A DNA stretch of 64,000 nucleotides from NCBI GenBank assembly GCA_017482205.1, contig JAFUNK010000013.1, positions 124,001 through 188,000 of the forward strand, read 5' to 3'. This stretch comes from Lachnospiraceae bacterium. Its GTDB lineage: Bacteria > Bacillota > Clostridia > Lachnospirales > Lachnospiraceae. The notes beneath the pieces are model-generated. The model did no database searches, was not told the origin of the DNA, and was given only the letters and a program-made list of their open reading frames with translations. Positions 8,322-17,696 of the stretch are shown here, one piece after another. Numbering within the stretch: the first letter of the stretch is position 1; each line of letters opens with the position of its first letter. Position numbers and translations under genes: made by a program.

Positions 8322-11300
8322 TTAATCCACCGACTTTAATGACTCTGCCATATTGATAGTATTTAATTTGCCCCTCATCAGTCTGTTTACAAGCCAGGTA
8401 AATACAAAGGTTAAAAGAATACTGTACAAATAGCTGATACCTGTAATACGCACATCAAAAGAAACAATATCTATTTTGATGGCACTCATTACATAGGCAT
8501 GCAGCCATTTTCCCAAAGCCAGTCCTACCGCACAACCGATAGCCGTTAAAACTGTATTCTCCCTAAAAACATATGCCGCCGTCTCATTTTTATAAAAGCC
8601 CAAAACCTTAATGGTGGCAATTTCCCTGATACGTTCTGTAATATTAATATTGTTTAAATTATAAAGTACAATAAATGCCAGCAATGCCGCATTGATAATA
8701 ATGACAATATTGATATAATCCATGCTGCCCATCATACTCTCAAAACGTTCTTTTACATCCTGATTAATGGTAACATTGGTTACATTCTCCGCCTTCATAA
8801 TATCCGCACCTGTTTGGTGCAAATCTACATTCTCCGGTATGTTGATATAAAAGGTGTTGTACTCCGCTTCACTTCTCTGGCTTTCATAAGTCCCGGGTGC
8901 TATATATACATAGTTGTACATAAAGTTTTGACAGATACCGGATACCACTGCCTTTATCTCTTCACGATTCTCATCATAAAGCGTAATTTCATCTCCTATA
9001 TCCAGTCCGTAGGTCTCTGCAATCTTTTCTACAATAACCGCTTCTCCCTCTTTAGGATAAGGGATTTTGTCTTTATTGTCCGTGTGCAGACCAATATATT
9101 CTTCTGCCTTTTCCGTATTTGCAAGCACTACCAAGGTAACACTTTTTACCTGTCCATCCACTTCCAAATCCAGATTTTCTTCAATGGCAGGCATATATGT
9201 GGCATTGTAAGACGCCAGTTTTTCTTTTAACTCTGCGGTATCAATGTCAGTTTCAGCCTCCTTCACCATGACACTCATGTCATACAACTGGATTTCACCG
9301 TATTGCATTCCGCCAATATCTGTAATGGAGTCCATAATGCCAAAACCGGTAACCAAAAGTGCCGTACAACCGCTGATACCGATAATCATCATAAAGAACC
9401 GCTTTTTGTATCTGACAATATTACGCACCGACACCTTGTGCAAAAACTTGAGCCTCTTCCAGATAAAGGGAACATACTCCAAAAATACTCTCTTCCCCGC
9501 CTTAGGTGCTTTGGGACGCATCAATCCTGCAGCTACTTCCCGTAATTCATTTTTGCAGGAAAGCCATGTGGTTCCCATGGAACAAAGCACTGCCACCAAT
9601 AACGAAATTGATGCCATAGGCACACTGAATACATATGCCATATCCCCCATACTGTACATAATGCCGTAAACAGTCCAGATAACCCATGGAAAGAGCTTTG
9701 TACCTATAGCAAAGCCTGCAACTCCTCCTGTTAAAGCCGCACTGCCTGCATAAAACATATATTTTCCCATGATAGCTGCTTCCGAGTAGCCCAATGCCTT
9801 TAAAACACCTATCTGAGTACGTTGTTCCTCTACCATGCGGTTCATTGTGGTCATACATACCAGTGCCGCCACTAAGAAAAAGAACACTGGAAATACGTTG
9901 GCAATACCATCTACAATACCGGAATCATTTTCAAAACATACATAACCGATATTGGTGCCTCTTCCCAGCACATAAGTATCCGGCTTTTCAATAGCCGCAA
10001 TATCCGCCTCTGCCTCTGCTATTTCAGCCTCCGCATCAGCTATCTCTTCCTCAAATTCTGCCAATGCTTCTTCGTACTCTTTTACACCGTCTTCATATTC
10101 TGCAAAACCTTCTTCCCATTCCTGTTTTGCATCTGCCAGTTCAAGTTTACTTTCTTCCAGTTCTGCTTTTTTGTCTTCCAGTTCTTCTTTTGCTGCCTTT
10201 ATCTCTGCTTTTGCTGCTTCAATTGCTGCTTCACTCTCTGCAATCTGTGCTTTAGCTGCCAAAAGTTCAGCCTGAGCCATAGCAAACTGTTGCTGCATGG
10301 CCTGTGCCATAACAGGGTCCATCTGCATTGCTCCCAGAGCCGCCATTTCCTGCTGTAAAAGAAGTGCCGCTTCATTGTCTGCAAGAGTTTGCTTTGCTAT
10401 TGCCAGTTCAGCTTCCCCGTTTGCAATTTCATTTTCCGCATCCGCTATCTCTGCCTCTGCATCCGCAAGTTGTTCTTCTCCGTCTGCAATCTGGGTTTCG
10501 GCATCTTCTATTTCTGCTTTGGCATCCATAAGTTCTTGATGCGCTTCGTCCAATTCTGTTTTGGCATCAGTAAGTTCGCATTCGGCTTCACTTTTTTCTT
10601 CTTCAAACTCTTTTCTGGCATCAGTAAGTTCAGTCTCTGCTTCCTCTACAATCGCCTGATATCTGCGCTCACCCTGTGTCTCACAATAGCCTTCCCACAA
10701 AACCTCTTTTTCTTCCATGTATGTGTTGTAGGTATCAGAATAAATAGGATAATCCCTATCGAATTTTACATAAATCTCGGTAAAGTAATCCATCTGAAAG
10801 CCTTCGGGAAGCAGATATATAAAGCCGCTTACCCTACCGCTTCCTAAGGAGGTATTTCCCCTTTCAAACTGGATATACAAGGGAGACTGCACAATACCCG
10901 TAATAGTATATTCCTTGTATGTGAAATTCTCCAAATCTTCTTCTGCATTGCTTTCTGCCAGTACAATTTTACTTCCGATTGCACTTTCTGTATATAACTG
11001 ACTGTCGACCACACATTCATCTGCATTTTCGGGAAGTTTTCCTGCCACCACTACAAGGCGGTTAACCTGTTCAGTTATGGAATGAGCTTTTAGTACGCTT
11101 TCATTACCTTCCTCATCCACATGAATAATGTCTGCGCTGACAGCTCCCTCTGCGGCTCGGACTTCTTCTCTTTGAGCCAGTTGTTCTACATCAATTTCTT
11201 CAAACCCCAATGTAGACAACAGTCTGTAATCATAAAATGCATTTTCTTTTAAATAGTTGTCGGCAGATTTTACCATCGTTGCCTGTGTTACTTTTAGCCC

Positions 11301-11405
11301 TGCAAAAAAAGCTACCCCCAGTGCAATAATGGCAAAGATAGCTAAATATCTGCCAAGACTTTGCTTAATTTCCCGCAGGGTTGTTTTTATCATCATGGAT
11401 TTCAT
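8322..11405 (-). CDS. FtsX/MacB-type ABC permease with long coiled coil
   Basis: A permease of about 1027 residues. A first membrane segment near residues 17-40 precedes an extracytoplasmic domain. Then comes an Ala/Glu/Lys-rich coiled coil (about residues 245-490) built from ELxDAKxE-like heptads, an FtsX core of three segments (about 535-660), a second extracytoplasmic domain, and a final FtsX core (about 920-1020). This double-FtsX layout is seen in exporters and cell-wall stress ABC systems of Firmicutes; the cargo is unknown. The frame opens at a GTG (11414), but the ATG at 11405 has better spacing. Its ATPase partner lies 56 bp upstream. Confidence 0.88.
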   Translation of the reverse strand: MKSMMIKTTLREIKQSLGRYLAIFAIIALGVAFFAGLKVTQATMVKSADNYLKENAFYDYRLLSTLGFEEIDVEQLAQREEVRAAEGAVSADIIHVDEEGNESVLKAHSITEQVNRLVVVAGKLPENADECVVDSQLYTESAIGSKIVLAESNAEEDLENFTYKEYTITGIVQSPLYIQFERGNTSLGSGRVSGFIYLLPEGFQMDYFTEIYVKFDRDYPIYSDTYNTYMEEKEVLWEGYCETQGERRYQAIVEEAETELTDARKEFEEEKSEAECELTDAKTELDEAHQELMDAKAEIEDAETQIADGEEQLADAEAEIADAENEIANGEAELAIAKQTLADNEAALLLQQEMAALGAMQMDPVMAQAMQQQFAMAQAELLAAKAQIAESEAAIEAAKAEIKAAKEELEDKKAELEESKLELADAKQEWEEGFAEYEDGVKEYEEALAEFEEEIADAEAEIAEAEADIAAIEKPDTYVLGRGTNIGYVCFENDSGIVDGIANVFPVFFFLVAALVCMTTMNRMVEEQRTQIGVLKALGYSEAAIMGKYMFYAGSAALTGGVAGFAIGTKLFPWVIWTVYGIMYSMGDMAYVFSVPMASISLLVAVLCSMGTTWLSCKNELREVAAGLMRPKAPKAGKRVFLEYVPFIWKRLKFLHKVSVRNIVRYKKRFFMMIIGISGCTALLVTGFGIMDSITDIGGMQYGEIQLYDMSVMVKEAETDIDTAELKEKLASYNATYMPAIEENLDLEVDGQVKSVTLVVLANTEKAEEYIGLHTDNKDKIPYPKEGEAVIVEKIAETYGLDIGDEITLYDENREEIKAVVSGICQNFMYNYVYIAPGTYESQRSEAEYNTFYINIPENVDLHQTGADIMKAENVTNVTINQDVKERFESMMGSMDYINIVIIINAALLAFIVLYNLNNINITERIREIATIKVLGFYKNETAAYVFRENTVLTAIGCAVGLALGKWLHAYVMSAIKIDIVSFDVRITGISYLYSILLTFVFTWLVNRLMRGKLNTINMAESLKSVD

Positions 11406-11469
11406 TTTTATCACTCTTTACTTCTTAGTCTGTTTACCATTCTTTATCTGCTTACCCGTTCTTTGTCCG

Positions 11470-12174
11470 TTACCATTCTATCTCTTCTACATTTACAATA
11501 TTTTCATTCATTACCATGCTTTGAATTGTTCCGTTTTTTACGGTAATTACTCTGTCAGCCATAGCCGTCAAAGCCTGATTGTGGGTAATCACCACTACGG
11601 TACGTCCTTTTTTGCGACAGGTATCCTGCAAAAGTTTTAAAACAGCCTTTCCGGTATTGTAATCCAATGCACCGGTGGGCTCATCGCACAAAAGCAGTTT
11701 CGGGTTTTTCGCCAATGCTCTTGCTATTGCCACACGTTGTTGTTCCCCACCGGATAACTGGGCAGGGAAATTTGCCATACGTTCTTCTAATCCCACCTCT
11801 TTCAGGACTTCTGCAGCCGGTAACGGTTCTTTACAAATCTGTGCCGCCAGTTCCACATTTTCCAGTGCTGTCAAATTCTGCACCAGATTATAAAACTGAA
11901 ATACAAATCCCACATCATGTCTGCGGTAAGTAGTCAACTGTTTTTTGTTGTATGCGGAAACCTCTTCCCCATCCAGAAAAACTTTACCGGAAGTGAGGGT
12001 ATCCATTCCGCCTAAAATGTTTAAAATCGTGGTCTTCCCTGCTCCGGAAGCGCCCACGATTACACAGAATTCCCCCTTATTGATTTCAAAATTCACATTT
12101 TCCAATGCTTTGATGCTAACCTCACCGGTCTTGTATACTTTCCCTACATTTTCAAATGTTACAAACGCACTCAT
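11470..12174 (-). CDS. ABC transporter ATP-binding protein (LolD/MacB type)
   Basis: A 234-residue nucleotide-binding subunit with Walker [10 protein letters not shown] (41-49), Q-loop VFQFYNL, signature [15 protein letters not shown], Walker [13 protein letters not shown] and the switch histidine in VVITHN. It belongs to the LolD/MacB/FtsE-like group that drives FtsX permeases, so it powers the 1027-residue permease directly downstream. Its ATG overlaps the lgt stop codon (ATGA, 12171-12174), which points to translational coupling with lgt. Confidence 0.95.
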   Translation of the reverse strand: MSAFVTFENVGKVYKTGEVSIKALENVNFEINKGEFCVIVGASGAGKTTILNILGGMDTLTSGKVFLDGEEVSAYNKKQLTTYRRHDVGFVFQFYNLVQNLTALENVELAAQICKEPLPAAEVLKEVGLEERMANFPAQLSGGEQQRVAIARALAKNPKLLLCDEPTGALDYNTGKAVLKLLQDTCRKKGRTVVVITHNQALTAMADRVITVKNGTIQSMVMNENIVNVEEIEW

Positions 12175-12926
12175 TCTTTTTCTTCGCTCCTCTTTTTGTA
12201 AATAAACAAAGCTATACCTGCCACAAAGATAAACAAGGAAATAAACTGGGAAGTGGAGAAAGGCCCCACTGCTCCCCTGTAATCATTACGGAAAAATTCA
12301 ATACCAAATCTGCCCAAGCTGTATAAAATCATATACAGTGCACCAACCTGTCCCTTTGCATGTTTCTTTTTAGCTGCATACCAAAACAAGATTGCTGCAA
12401 TCACAAACATACCTGCTGCAGAGAATAACTGCACCGGAATCAGCTTAATGCCGTTAGGTGCCTGCTCTGAATGGGTAAAGGCAATACCGATAACCGAATC
12501 GGTTTCTTTACCATAACAGCATCCCGCCAGAAAACAACCGATACGTCCAAAGCCCTGTGCGATTGCCACACAGGGTAATACTAAATCAAAATAATCCCAG
12601 AAGCTCAGCTTTTTAAAGCGGCAATACAAGAAAGATATCAAAACGCCGCCAATAATACCTCCATATACCACGAAACCATTCCCGGTCAACACCTGCTTGG
12701 GATCTCTAATAAATGTTTCCCACTCTACAATACAAAATAAAATCTTTGCACAGAAAAACCCTCCGAACACACTTAAGAAAGTAATCGGATACACCGCATC
12801 CGAATTCAGTCCTCTCTTTTTAGCCAATGCCTCTCCTGTAAAAAGTGCTACAATTACACCTATTGCAATCATCAGACCATATCCGTGAACCGTAACCGGT
12901 CCGATAGAAAGTAAATCGTTGTACAT
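12171..12926 (-). CDS. lgt: Prolipoprotein diacylglyceryl transferase
   Basis: A 251-residue polytopic membrane enzyme that moves a diacylglyceryl group from phosphatidylglycerol to the lipobox cysteine of prolipoproteins, the first step in lipoprotein maturation. Family hallmarks present are HGYG (14-17), FVVYGGIIGG near residue 85-94, and the conserved GRIGCFLAGCCYG (127-139). About seven membrane segments are visible. It is the first gene of a unit with the ABC ATPase (4-bp overlap) and permease. The 159 bp between it and the nitroreductase stop contain no gene. Confidence 0.96.
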   Translation of the reverse strand: MYNDLLSIGPVTVHGYGLMIAIGVIVALFTGEALAKKRGLNSDAVYPITFLSVFGGFFCAKILFCIVEWETFIRDPKQVLTGNGFVVYGGIIGGVLISFLYCRFKKLSFWDYFDLVLPCVAIAQGFGRIGCFLAGCCYGKETDSVIGIAFTHSEQAPNGIKLIPVQLFSAAGMFVIAAILFWYAAKKKHAKGQVGALYMILYSLGRFGIEFFRNDYRGAVGPFSTSQFISLFIFVAGIALFIYKKRSEEKE

Positions 12927-13085
12927 ATATCCTCACAATCTGTCAGCAAAGTGACTTTATAAATTTCTTCAAACTCCGTATTATCATAACATGTTTTTTG
13001 TATTTATGCCTAGCATTTTATATATATTTAATACAATTTTCATTTCTTTTCAACCTGTGTGACTCATTTGGCAGCGTTACAAACT

Positions 13086-13586
13086 TTATTTCAAATAATG
13101 TACTCTGCTTTCTTCATAACGGTTCTCCTGTGGTCTTTCTTCTGCCGGATATCCGCAGGGAAGTAAAGCAAAAGCATACAGTTTTTCGGGTAAATCTATG
13201 ACTTTGCGAACCGCTTCCATTCTTTCCTGCTCAGGAGCAATCCCCAGCCAGACGGCACCTAAATTTAACGCATCTGCTTCCAATAACAGGTTTTCTACCG
13301 AAGCACTCATATCAATCTCAATATAGGAAGGCGCTATAATCCCTTCTTCTTTTCTGGCACAGGCTACAAATACAAGAGGTGCATCCTTTGCACAGGATGC
13401 ATAAGGTGAAGTTCTTGATAATTCTTCAATTTTCTCTTTATTTGTTACCACATAATACTCCCAAGGCTGCTGGTTGCATGCAGAAGGTGCTGCCATAGCA
13501 GCTTTCAGCATAGTAATAATTTTTTCCTGTTCAACCGGTTTTTCCTGATATTTTCTGATACTTACTCTGTGAAATATTGCATTCAT
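13086..13586 (-). CDS. Nitroreductase family protein
   Basis: A 166-residue FMN-dependent oxidoreductase-like protein, short but complete. The N-terminal FHRVSIRKYQEKPVEQEKI is the usual FMN-phosphate binding start of the family. AAPSACNQQPWEYYVV is the typical second motif, and LGAVWLGIAP and LPCGYPAEE close it. Substrate cannot be inferred; these enzymes reduce nitro compounds, quinones or flavins with NAD(P)H. AGGAAG lies upstream of the ATG. It follows the GH2 gene by about 40 bp and may be cotranscribed. Confidence 0.9.
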   Translation of the reverse strand: MNAIFHRVSIRKYQEKPVEQEKIITMLKAAMAAPSACNQQPWEYYVVTNKEKIEELSRTSPYASCAKDAPLVFVACARKEEGIIAPSYIEIDMSASVENLLLEADALNLGAVWLGIAPEQERMEAVRKVIDLPEKLYAFALLPCGYPAEERPQENRYEESRVHYLK

Positions 13587-13628
13587 ATAAACTTCCTTTC
13601 CCTTAATAATTATTTTATCAAATAATAA

Positions 13629-16331
13629 CTATTTTACCATTTCCAGCAACGTCTTTGCAAAAGCCTTTACCTCGGGATATTCTTTAATCTCCCATAACCG
13701 GGAGGTGCAGACCAGCATACCATCCTGATAATAAAGCATACCCAGTTTGTGACATCTTTCTACATTATCAATAGGTTGTACTACTAACTCTATGTTTTCT
13801 TTGTCCTCAAGCACTGTACAATGACTGTGCATTACTATTTTGTACCACTGGGGAGTTGAATAACTTTCGGTCGGGAAATACTCTGCCAGTTTATTATCTG
13901 TGTGAATGTATAAGCCTAACGTTCCCACAGGCACCTTACGGTTCATGCTTTCGGATATGGAACGGAACATGGGATAGTTCCAGAAATCCGTACAATATGT
14001 ACCTTCCACATCTTCTTCATTTTGCTCCGGAATATATACAAATGCCTGCTGCAATTCTTTATATGTAGTTGCTTCCACAAGAGTCTTGGCTATATATACT
14101 TCTTTATCCCCACAGGAAATCTTATCCGTTGTAATCTCTACCTCCAAATCGGGATATGCCCACAATGTATAGTCATTGGCATACTCTGTATCTGCTATCT
14201 GCAATACAATTTGTACTTTCTGCGGTTGTTTGAGTGCAGGTATTGCAAAATCTATCACACCTATATCCGTAAGTCTTGTTTTTCCTTTTGTAATGGAAAT
14301 ACTGCCTTCTGCAAGACATACTTCTCCCATATTTACCTGATACTTCAACTCTGTACCGGTGAATGTTTCCCAATTACACACAGACAGTTTGACAGGCATC
14401 TGGATTTCTTCTTTTTCTTTTGCTATAAAACTGTCCAGTTCTGCCAAAATCACCGTATCATCACAAAAGTTTCTCCATTTTGCAGGAGTAATTAAATTTT
14501 TAGACTCCATCCATGCATTCAACACACCGACCAATGCCACATTCTGTCCCGGAAAATCCTGTAAATCCAACAACTGAAATCCACTCAATTCTTTTGTTCG
14601 GAGTGCCGTTTCAATTTCTCTCCGGTAACAATCCACCGCAAAGGTGCCTGTTGCCTTAAAGAAATCTTTCCATTGCCCATAAATTCCGCTCTTTTCCATA
14701 CGTTCCCTGTAAAGTTCTAAATACAAGGGCTGCTGGGAACCTGCATAACGTCCCAACTCCGTAAAATCGGGAAAAAAGTCATATTGTCCTACTTCATGGG
14801 AAATCACCGGTACTTGGGGAATAAAAGCACCTGTATTTTCTACTGCTTTTACTTTCTTCGTTCCCGTACCATACTGTATTTCAATATCTTCACTTACCGC
14901 ATTTACTTCTGTAAGCATCTGGGGTGCAATAATTTCATCATAATTGTGGGACGAATTGGGCTCACAGGTCTGAATATGTCCCTGTGGTGCATCACACATG
15001 GCATAGGAACCGCGAAACAGCCTGTCTCCTGCCAGACGTACACCACAAAAAACATCTTCATCCTTAAGGACTGCCGGGCAAAACTGAAAATTATTGGAAC
15101 CCTGTGTATATAAATGCCGGTCATCCACCTGCTTATAGCCATGTAAAAAACTATTGATGCGTTCCATATTTCCCCATAATTCATTTCCCATGGAAAGCAT
15201 CACAAAAGAAGGATGATTGCCGTAATCTCTAAGAATACGGAATCCCTCCTCTATCAGATATGCCTGTTCTTCTGCATTATAGTATTCTTCTCCCGGTGCC
15301 GCTATTGTACCCCAGAAAGGTAATTCAGGCTCCATATAGATACCCATCTCATCAGCCGCCGCAAATGCCGCATCAGGGGGACAACAGGTGTGGAACCGGT
15401 AATGATTGATACCATATTCCTTTGCTGTGGCAAACACCTTTTTCCATTCCGCAACCGTCATAGGAGCATAGCCGGTCCGTGGAAATACCAGTCCGTCATG
15501 CTTTCCTCTAAAAAATACTTCTTTATCGTTTATAAGCAGTCGCCTGCCTTTAGTAGTCAATTTACGGATACCGAAACTGGTAGAAATGCTTTCTTCTCCT
15601 ATCATCACTTCTGCTTCCAAAAGATTGGTTTGATATTCATCCCAAAGCAGATTTTCTCCCTCTATGGAAACTACCGCTTGGAGCTTTTTATTTTCACATG
15701 CATGCGTTCCCCGATAAAGAACTTCCCCATCTTTTCTGCGTATAATTACCTGTGCTTCTCCATCCTCAGGACCGTAAATATCTGCCGTTACCTTTACTTC
15801 TTTGGGGTCTTTTGCATAAATTTGCAGATTTTCAGGATATACTTTTTCACGGATTTGCAGTTCCATACGTCCTACGATACCATTCCAGTTAGTCTGGGTA
15901 TCGGGAGATGTCATGTGTCCGCCACGGGTAGGATAATCTGTATTATTTACTCTAACGGTAAGGGTATGTTCTCCCTCATTCAATTTACCGGTTAAATCGT
16001 GCTTATGGTAACCGCAGAGACTGTTTTCTGTGCTAATTTCCACGCCATCTATGTATACGGTAGAAATTCTTGTACGTTCCAAAAACAATACAATCTTTTT
16101 GTCCGTCCAGTCTTTTTCTATAAAGATGGTTCTGGTATACCATGCAAAACCTTCAAAATAGTACCTGTCCGTCATATATCCGGTATTCGGTTCCCTGTTC
16201 TCTTCTCCTTTTTTAGCATGTGCGGTACTGTCCGGAAGCACAATTCTTTCATTTCCTTTGGGCGGATTGGTGCACTGCTTTTCACCGTCCAGATATAATT
16301 CCCATGTTCCCTGCAAATCTACTTTTATCAT
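13629..16331 (-). CDS. Glycoside hydrolase family 2 enzyme
   Basis: A 900-residue GH2 protein. It has an N-terminal jelly-roll sugar-binding domain (about 5-165), an immunoglobulin-like domain (about 168-258), a TIM barrel (about 262-600) and a long C-terminal region. The catalytic acid/base is probably Glu384 in MLSMGNELWG and the nucleophile Glu513 in VISHEVGQYD. There is no signal peptide, so it should act in the cytoplasm on imported oligosaccharides. GH2 covers beta-galactosidases, glucuronidases and mannosidases; the specificity is not evident. Its ATG comes 2 bp after the stop of the ToxN-like C-terminal frame, and its ribosome site GGGAGA lies inside that frame. Confidence 0.92.
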   Translation of the reverse strand: MIKVDLQGTWELYLDGEKQCTNPPKGNERIVLPDSTAHAKKGEENREPNTGYMTDRYYFEGFAWYTRTIFIEKDWTDKKIVLFLERTRISTVYIDGVEISTENSLCGYHKHDLTGKLNEGEHTLTVRVNNTDYPTRGGHMTSPDTQTNWNGIVGRMELQIREKVYPENLQIYAKDPKEVKVTADIYGPEDGEAQVIIRRKDGEVLYRGTHACENKKLQAVVSIEGENLLWDEYQTNLLEAEVMIGEESISTSFGIRKLTTKGRRLLINDKEVFFRGKHDGLVFPRTGYAPMTVAEWKKVFATAKEYGINHYRFHTCCPPDAAFAAADEMGIYMEPELPFWGTIAAPGEEYYNAEEQAYLIEEGFRILRDYGNHPSFVMLSMGNELWGNMERINSFLHGYKQVDDRHLYTQGSNNFQFCPAVLKDEDVFCGVRLAGDRLFRGSYAMCDAPQGHIQTCEPNSSHNYDEIIAPQMLTEVNAVSEDIEIQYGTGTKKVKAVENTGAFIPQVPVISHEVGQYDFFPDFTELGRYAGSQQPLYLELYRERMEKSGIYGQWKDFFKATGTFAVDCYRREIETALRTKELSGFQLLDLQDFPGQNVALVGVLNAWMESKNLITPAKWRNFCDDTVILAELDSFIAKEKEEIQMPVKLSVCNWETFTGTELKYQVNMGEVCLAEGSISITKGKTRLTDIGVIDFAIPALKQPQKVQIVLQIADTEYANDYTLWAYPDLEVEITTDKISCGDKEVYIAKTLVEATTYKELQQAFVYIPEQNEEDVEGTYCTDFWNYPMFRSISESMNRKVPVGTLGLYIHTDNKLAEYFPTESYSTPQWYKIVMHSHCTVLEDKENIELVVQPIDNVERCHKLGMLYYQDGMLVCTSRLWEIKEYPEVKAFAKTLLEMVK

Positions 16332-16333
16332 AG

Positions 16334-16877
16334 TTATCTCCCGTTTTTGTAATTTTGTTGTTTTGAATTATACTTCCTACACTCTGTCTCCAGTTTATGA
16401 AAATTTAAACACCGCTTTCTACCCGAAAATTCTTCTCCCGACATATACTTTCTATATAGTACATTTGCCTTATTGCAAACAGTTTCACTGTTTTCCTGAC
16501 ACCATTTTAATTCCTGTTGACACAACCGCCTATATACTTTGGATATTCTCTCTATCACGTTTATGAATCATTATATCAATCATCTGCAATTGCTTTTCTT
16601 CAATTGGTATCATTAAGTTAAAATTCAATACTCCTAAAAATTCCCCATCCACTTCTATTTTAGAAAAATCCATTGAATTTTTCATATTCTTATGTTTTTC
16701 CTTTGGGGAAGACAACGGAATACAATAATTATGTATACCACAAACAACAACTATTCCAACAAAAACTCTATTACTTTTTCCTGTCTGTGGGGAAACTGAA
16801 AGTACTTTATCGTCGATATTGTGCAGATTGCGGATATATTTCATATCCACTTTATATAGACTGAATTCTGATTGCAT
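16334..16877 (-). pseudogene. ToxN/AbiQ-family type III toxin, frameshifted
   Basis: Two overlapping minus-strand frames together spell one ToxN/AbiQ-type endoribonuclease of about 180 residues. The first frame, from the ATG at 16877 (AAGGAGA at 16881-16887), carries the N-terminal FSLYKVDMKYIRNLHN and the family hallmark PLSSPKEKHKNMKN, then LNFNLMIPI, and stops at 16530. The other frame (16334 to about 16556) carries the C-terminal helices (KVYRRLCQQELKWCQ, NKANVLYRKY, FHKLETECRKY). The break falls in a gatagagagaat run near 16549-16556; adding one AG there restores a continuous frame. ToxN toxins are held in check by a repeat RNA made upstream, and several abort phage infection. As sequenced the toxin is broken. 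A phase-variable AG tract or an assembly error are alternatives. Confidence 0.82.
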
Positions 16878-16895
16878 GATTCTCCTTGTAAGAAT

Positions 16896-16917
16896 GGCTA
16901 TGCGTTTCCGCATAGCC
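16896..16917 (-). terminator. Hairpin between leader RNA and ToxN-like gene
   Basis: A perfect 9-bp stem (GGCTATGCG/CGCATAGCC) with a 4-base loop lies 19 bp upstream of the toxin ATG. On the minus strand it is followed by ATTCTT. Type III toxin-antitoxin loci carry a leaky terminator exactly here, between antitoxin RNA and toxin. The T-run is weak, which would suit partial readthrough. Confidence 0.6.
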
Positions 16918-16988
16918 ACTGATTGTAGTAACTCCATTAGAGTTGCTAACGCTTTTAGCAGTCCACTTTACGGCAGGACTCTCCACTA
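16918..16988 (-). ncRNA. Candidate type III antitoxin RNA region
   Basis: About 70 bp between the promoter and the hairpin in front of the ToxN-like gene, without a coding frame. On the minus strand it can form several short stems: AGTCC with GGACT, GCTA with TAGC, and AACTC with GAGTT. This position and compact folding suit a type III antitoxin RNA. I do not see two clear tandem repeats of 30-50 bases, which known ToxI/CptI/TenpI RNAs have, so the antitoxin may be shortened or degenerate. Confidence 0.4.
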
Positions 16989-16993
16989 ATATT

Positions 16994-17021
16994 ATGATAC
17001 CATATTTGGAAAAATAGTCAA
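16994..17021 (-). promoter_or_regulatory. Promoter of the ToxN-like locus
   Basis: On the minus strand TTGACT (17016-17021) and TATCAT (16994-16999), preceded by TGG, are spaced 16 bp apart. This is a good vegetative-type promoter reading into the leader RNA and toxin. Confidence 0.55.
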
Positions 17022-17062
17022 CACATATCAGGATAATTTGTTTAACCTCCAATAATAATGAA

Positions 17063-17087
17063 AAGGATGGCACATTTACCATCCTTT
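17063..17087 (-). terminator. Terminator after rlmH
   Basis: AAGGATGG and CCATCCTT form an 8-bp stem with a short loop. On the minus strand it is followed by a T-rich stretch (ttttcatt). It lies about 35 bp beyond the rlmH stop. Confidence 0.7.
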
Positions 17088-17122
17088 CAACGCTTTCTTA
17101 TACTTCTGATTTTCCCTGTACC

Positions 17123-17602
17123 CTATTTATGATACGGTTCCCCATTGATAATCCGATACCCTCTGTATATCTGTTCACACAGAATCACTCTCATCAATTG
17201 ATGGGGGAATGTCATATCTGAAAAACTGATTTTTAAATCAGCCCGTTTGCTTACTGTTTCATGCAAGCCTAACGAACCGCCGATTACAAACTGAATATGG
17301 CTTTTGCCGGAAAGTGCGGCCTTTTCCAAAACCTGTCCAAATGAGGGTGAATCCATCTTTTTACCCAGTATTTCAAGTGTAATTACATAGGCATCTTCCT
17401 TTATTTTGGACAAAATCCGTTCACTCTCTTTTTTCTTTATCTGTGCCTCTTCTGCTTCACTGGCATTGTCAGGCGTTTTTTCGTCCGGCACTTCAAGGAT
17501 TTCTAATTTACAGTATCGGGACAATCGCTTGGCATATTCATCGATAGCATCCCTGTAAAACTTTTCTTTGATTTTTCCTACACAAACTATGGATATTCTC
17601 AT
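17123..17602 (-). CDS. rlmH: 23S rRNA (pseudouridine1915-N3)-methyltransferase RlmH
   Basis: A SPOUT-fold methyltransferase of 159 residues that methylates pseudouridine 1915 in helix 69 of 23S rRNA. Conserved features are the N-terminal MRISIVCVGKIKEKF, the SAM-site FVIGGSLGLHETV, SFSDMTFPHQLMRVILCEQ and the C-terminal YRIINGEPYHK. The frame runs back to 17617, but GGGAG sits six bases before the ATG at 17602, giving the usual family length. It is a single-gene unit bounded by hairpins on both sides. Confidence 0.96.
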   Translation of the reverse strand: MRISIVCVGKIKEKFYRDAIDEYAKRLSRYCKLEILEVPDEKTPDNASEAEEAQIKKKESERILSKIKEDAYVITLEILGKKMDSPSFGQVLEKAALSGKSHIQFVIGGSLGLHETVSKRADLKISFSDMTFPHQLMRVILCEQIYRGYRIINGEPYHK

Positions 17603-17616
17603 ATAAACTCCCATCA

Positions 17617-17685
17617 AAAAGACTGCTGTAAAAGGCGTTTCCGGTCCTGTTTTAAACCGTTACAATCCATTTTACAACAGTCCTG
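17617..17685 (-). terminator. Terminator after the zinc-ribbon membrane protein gene
   Basis: The arms GACTGCTGTAAAA and TTTTACAACAGTC pair across a loop of about 40 bases. On the minus strand the last arm is followed by TTTTTG. It separates the zinc-ribbon gene from rlmH. Confidence 0.65.
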
Positions 17686-17696
17686 ATTGTTATGAC

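Noticed and set aside
10064..10847. Several plus-strand frames opposite the FtsX coiled coil
   Set aside because: They are shadows of the repetitive Ala/Glu codons and have low-complexity Leu/Pro or Ala/Ser compositions.
16852..17082. A 76-codon frame over the antitoxin leader
   Set aside because: It covers the promoter, the leader and the hairpin, has no family resemblance and no ribosome site.
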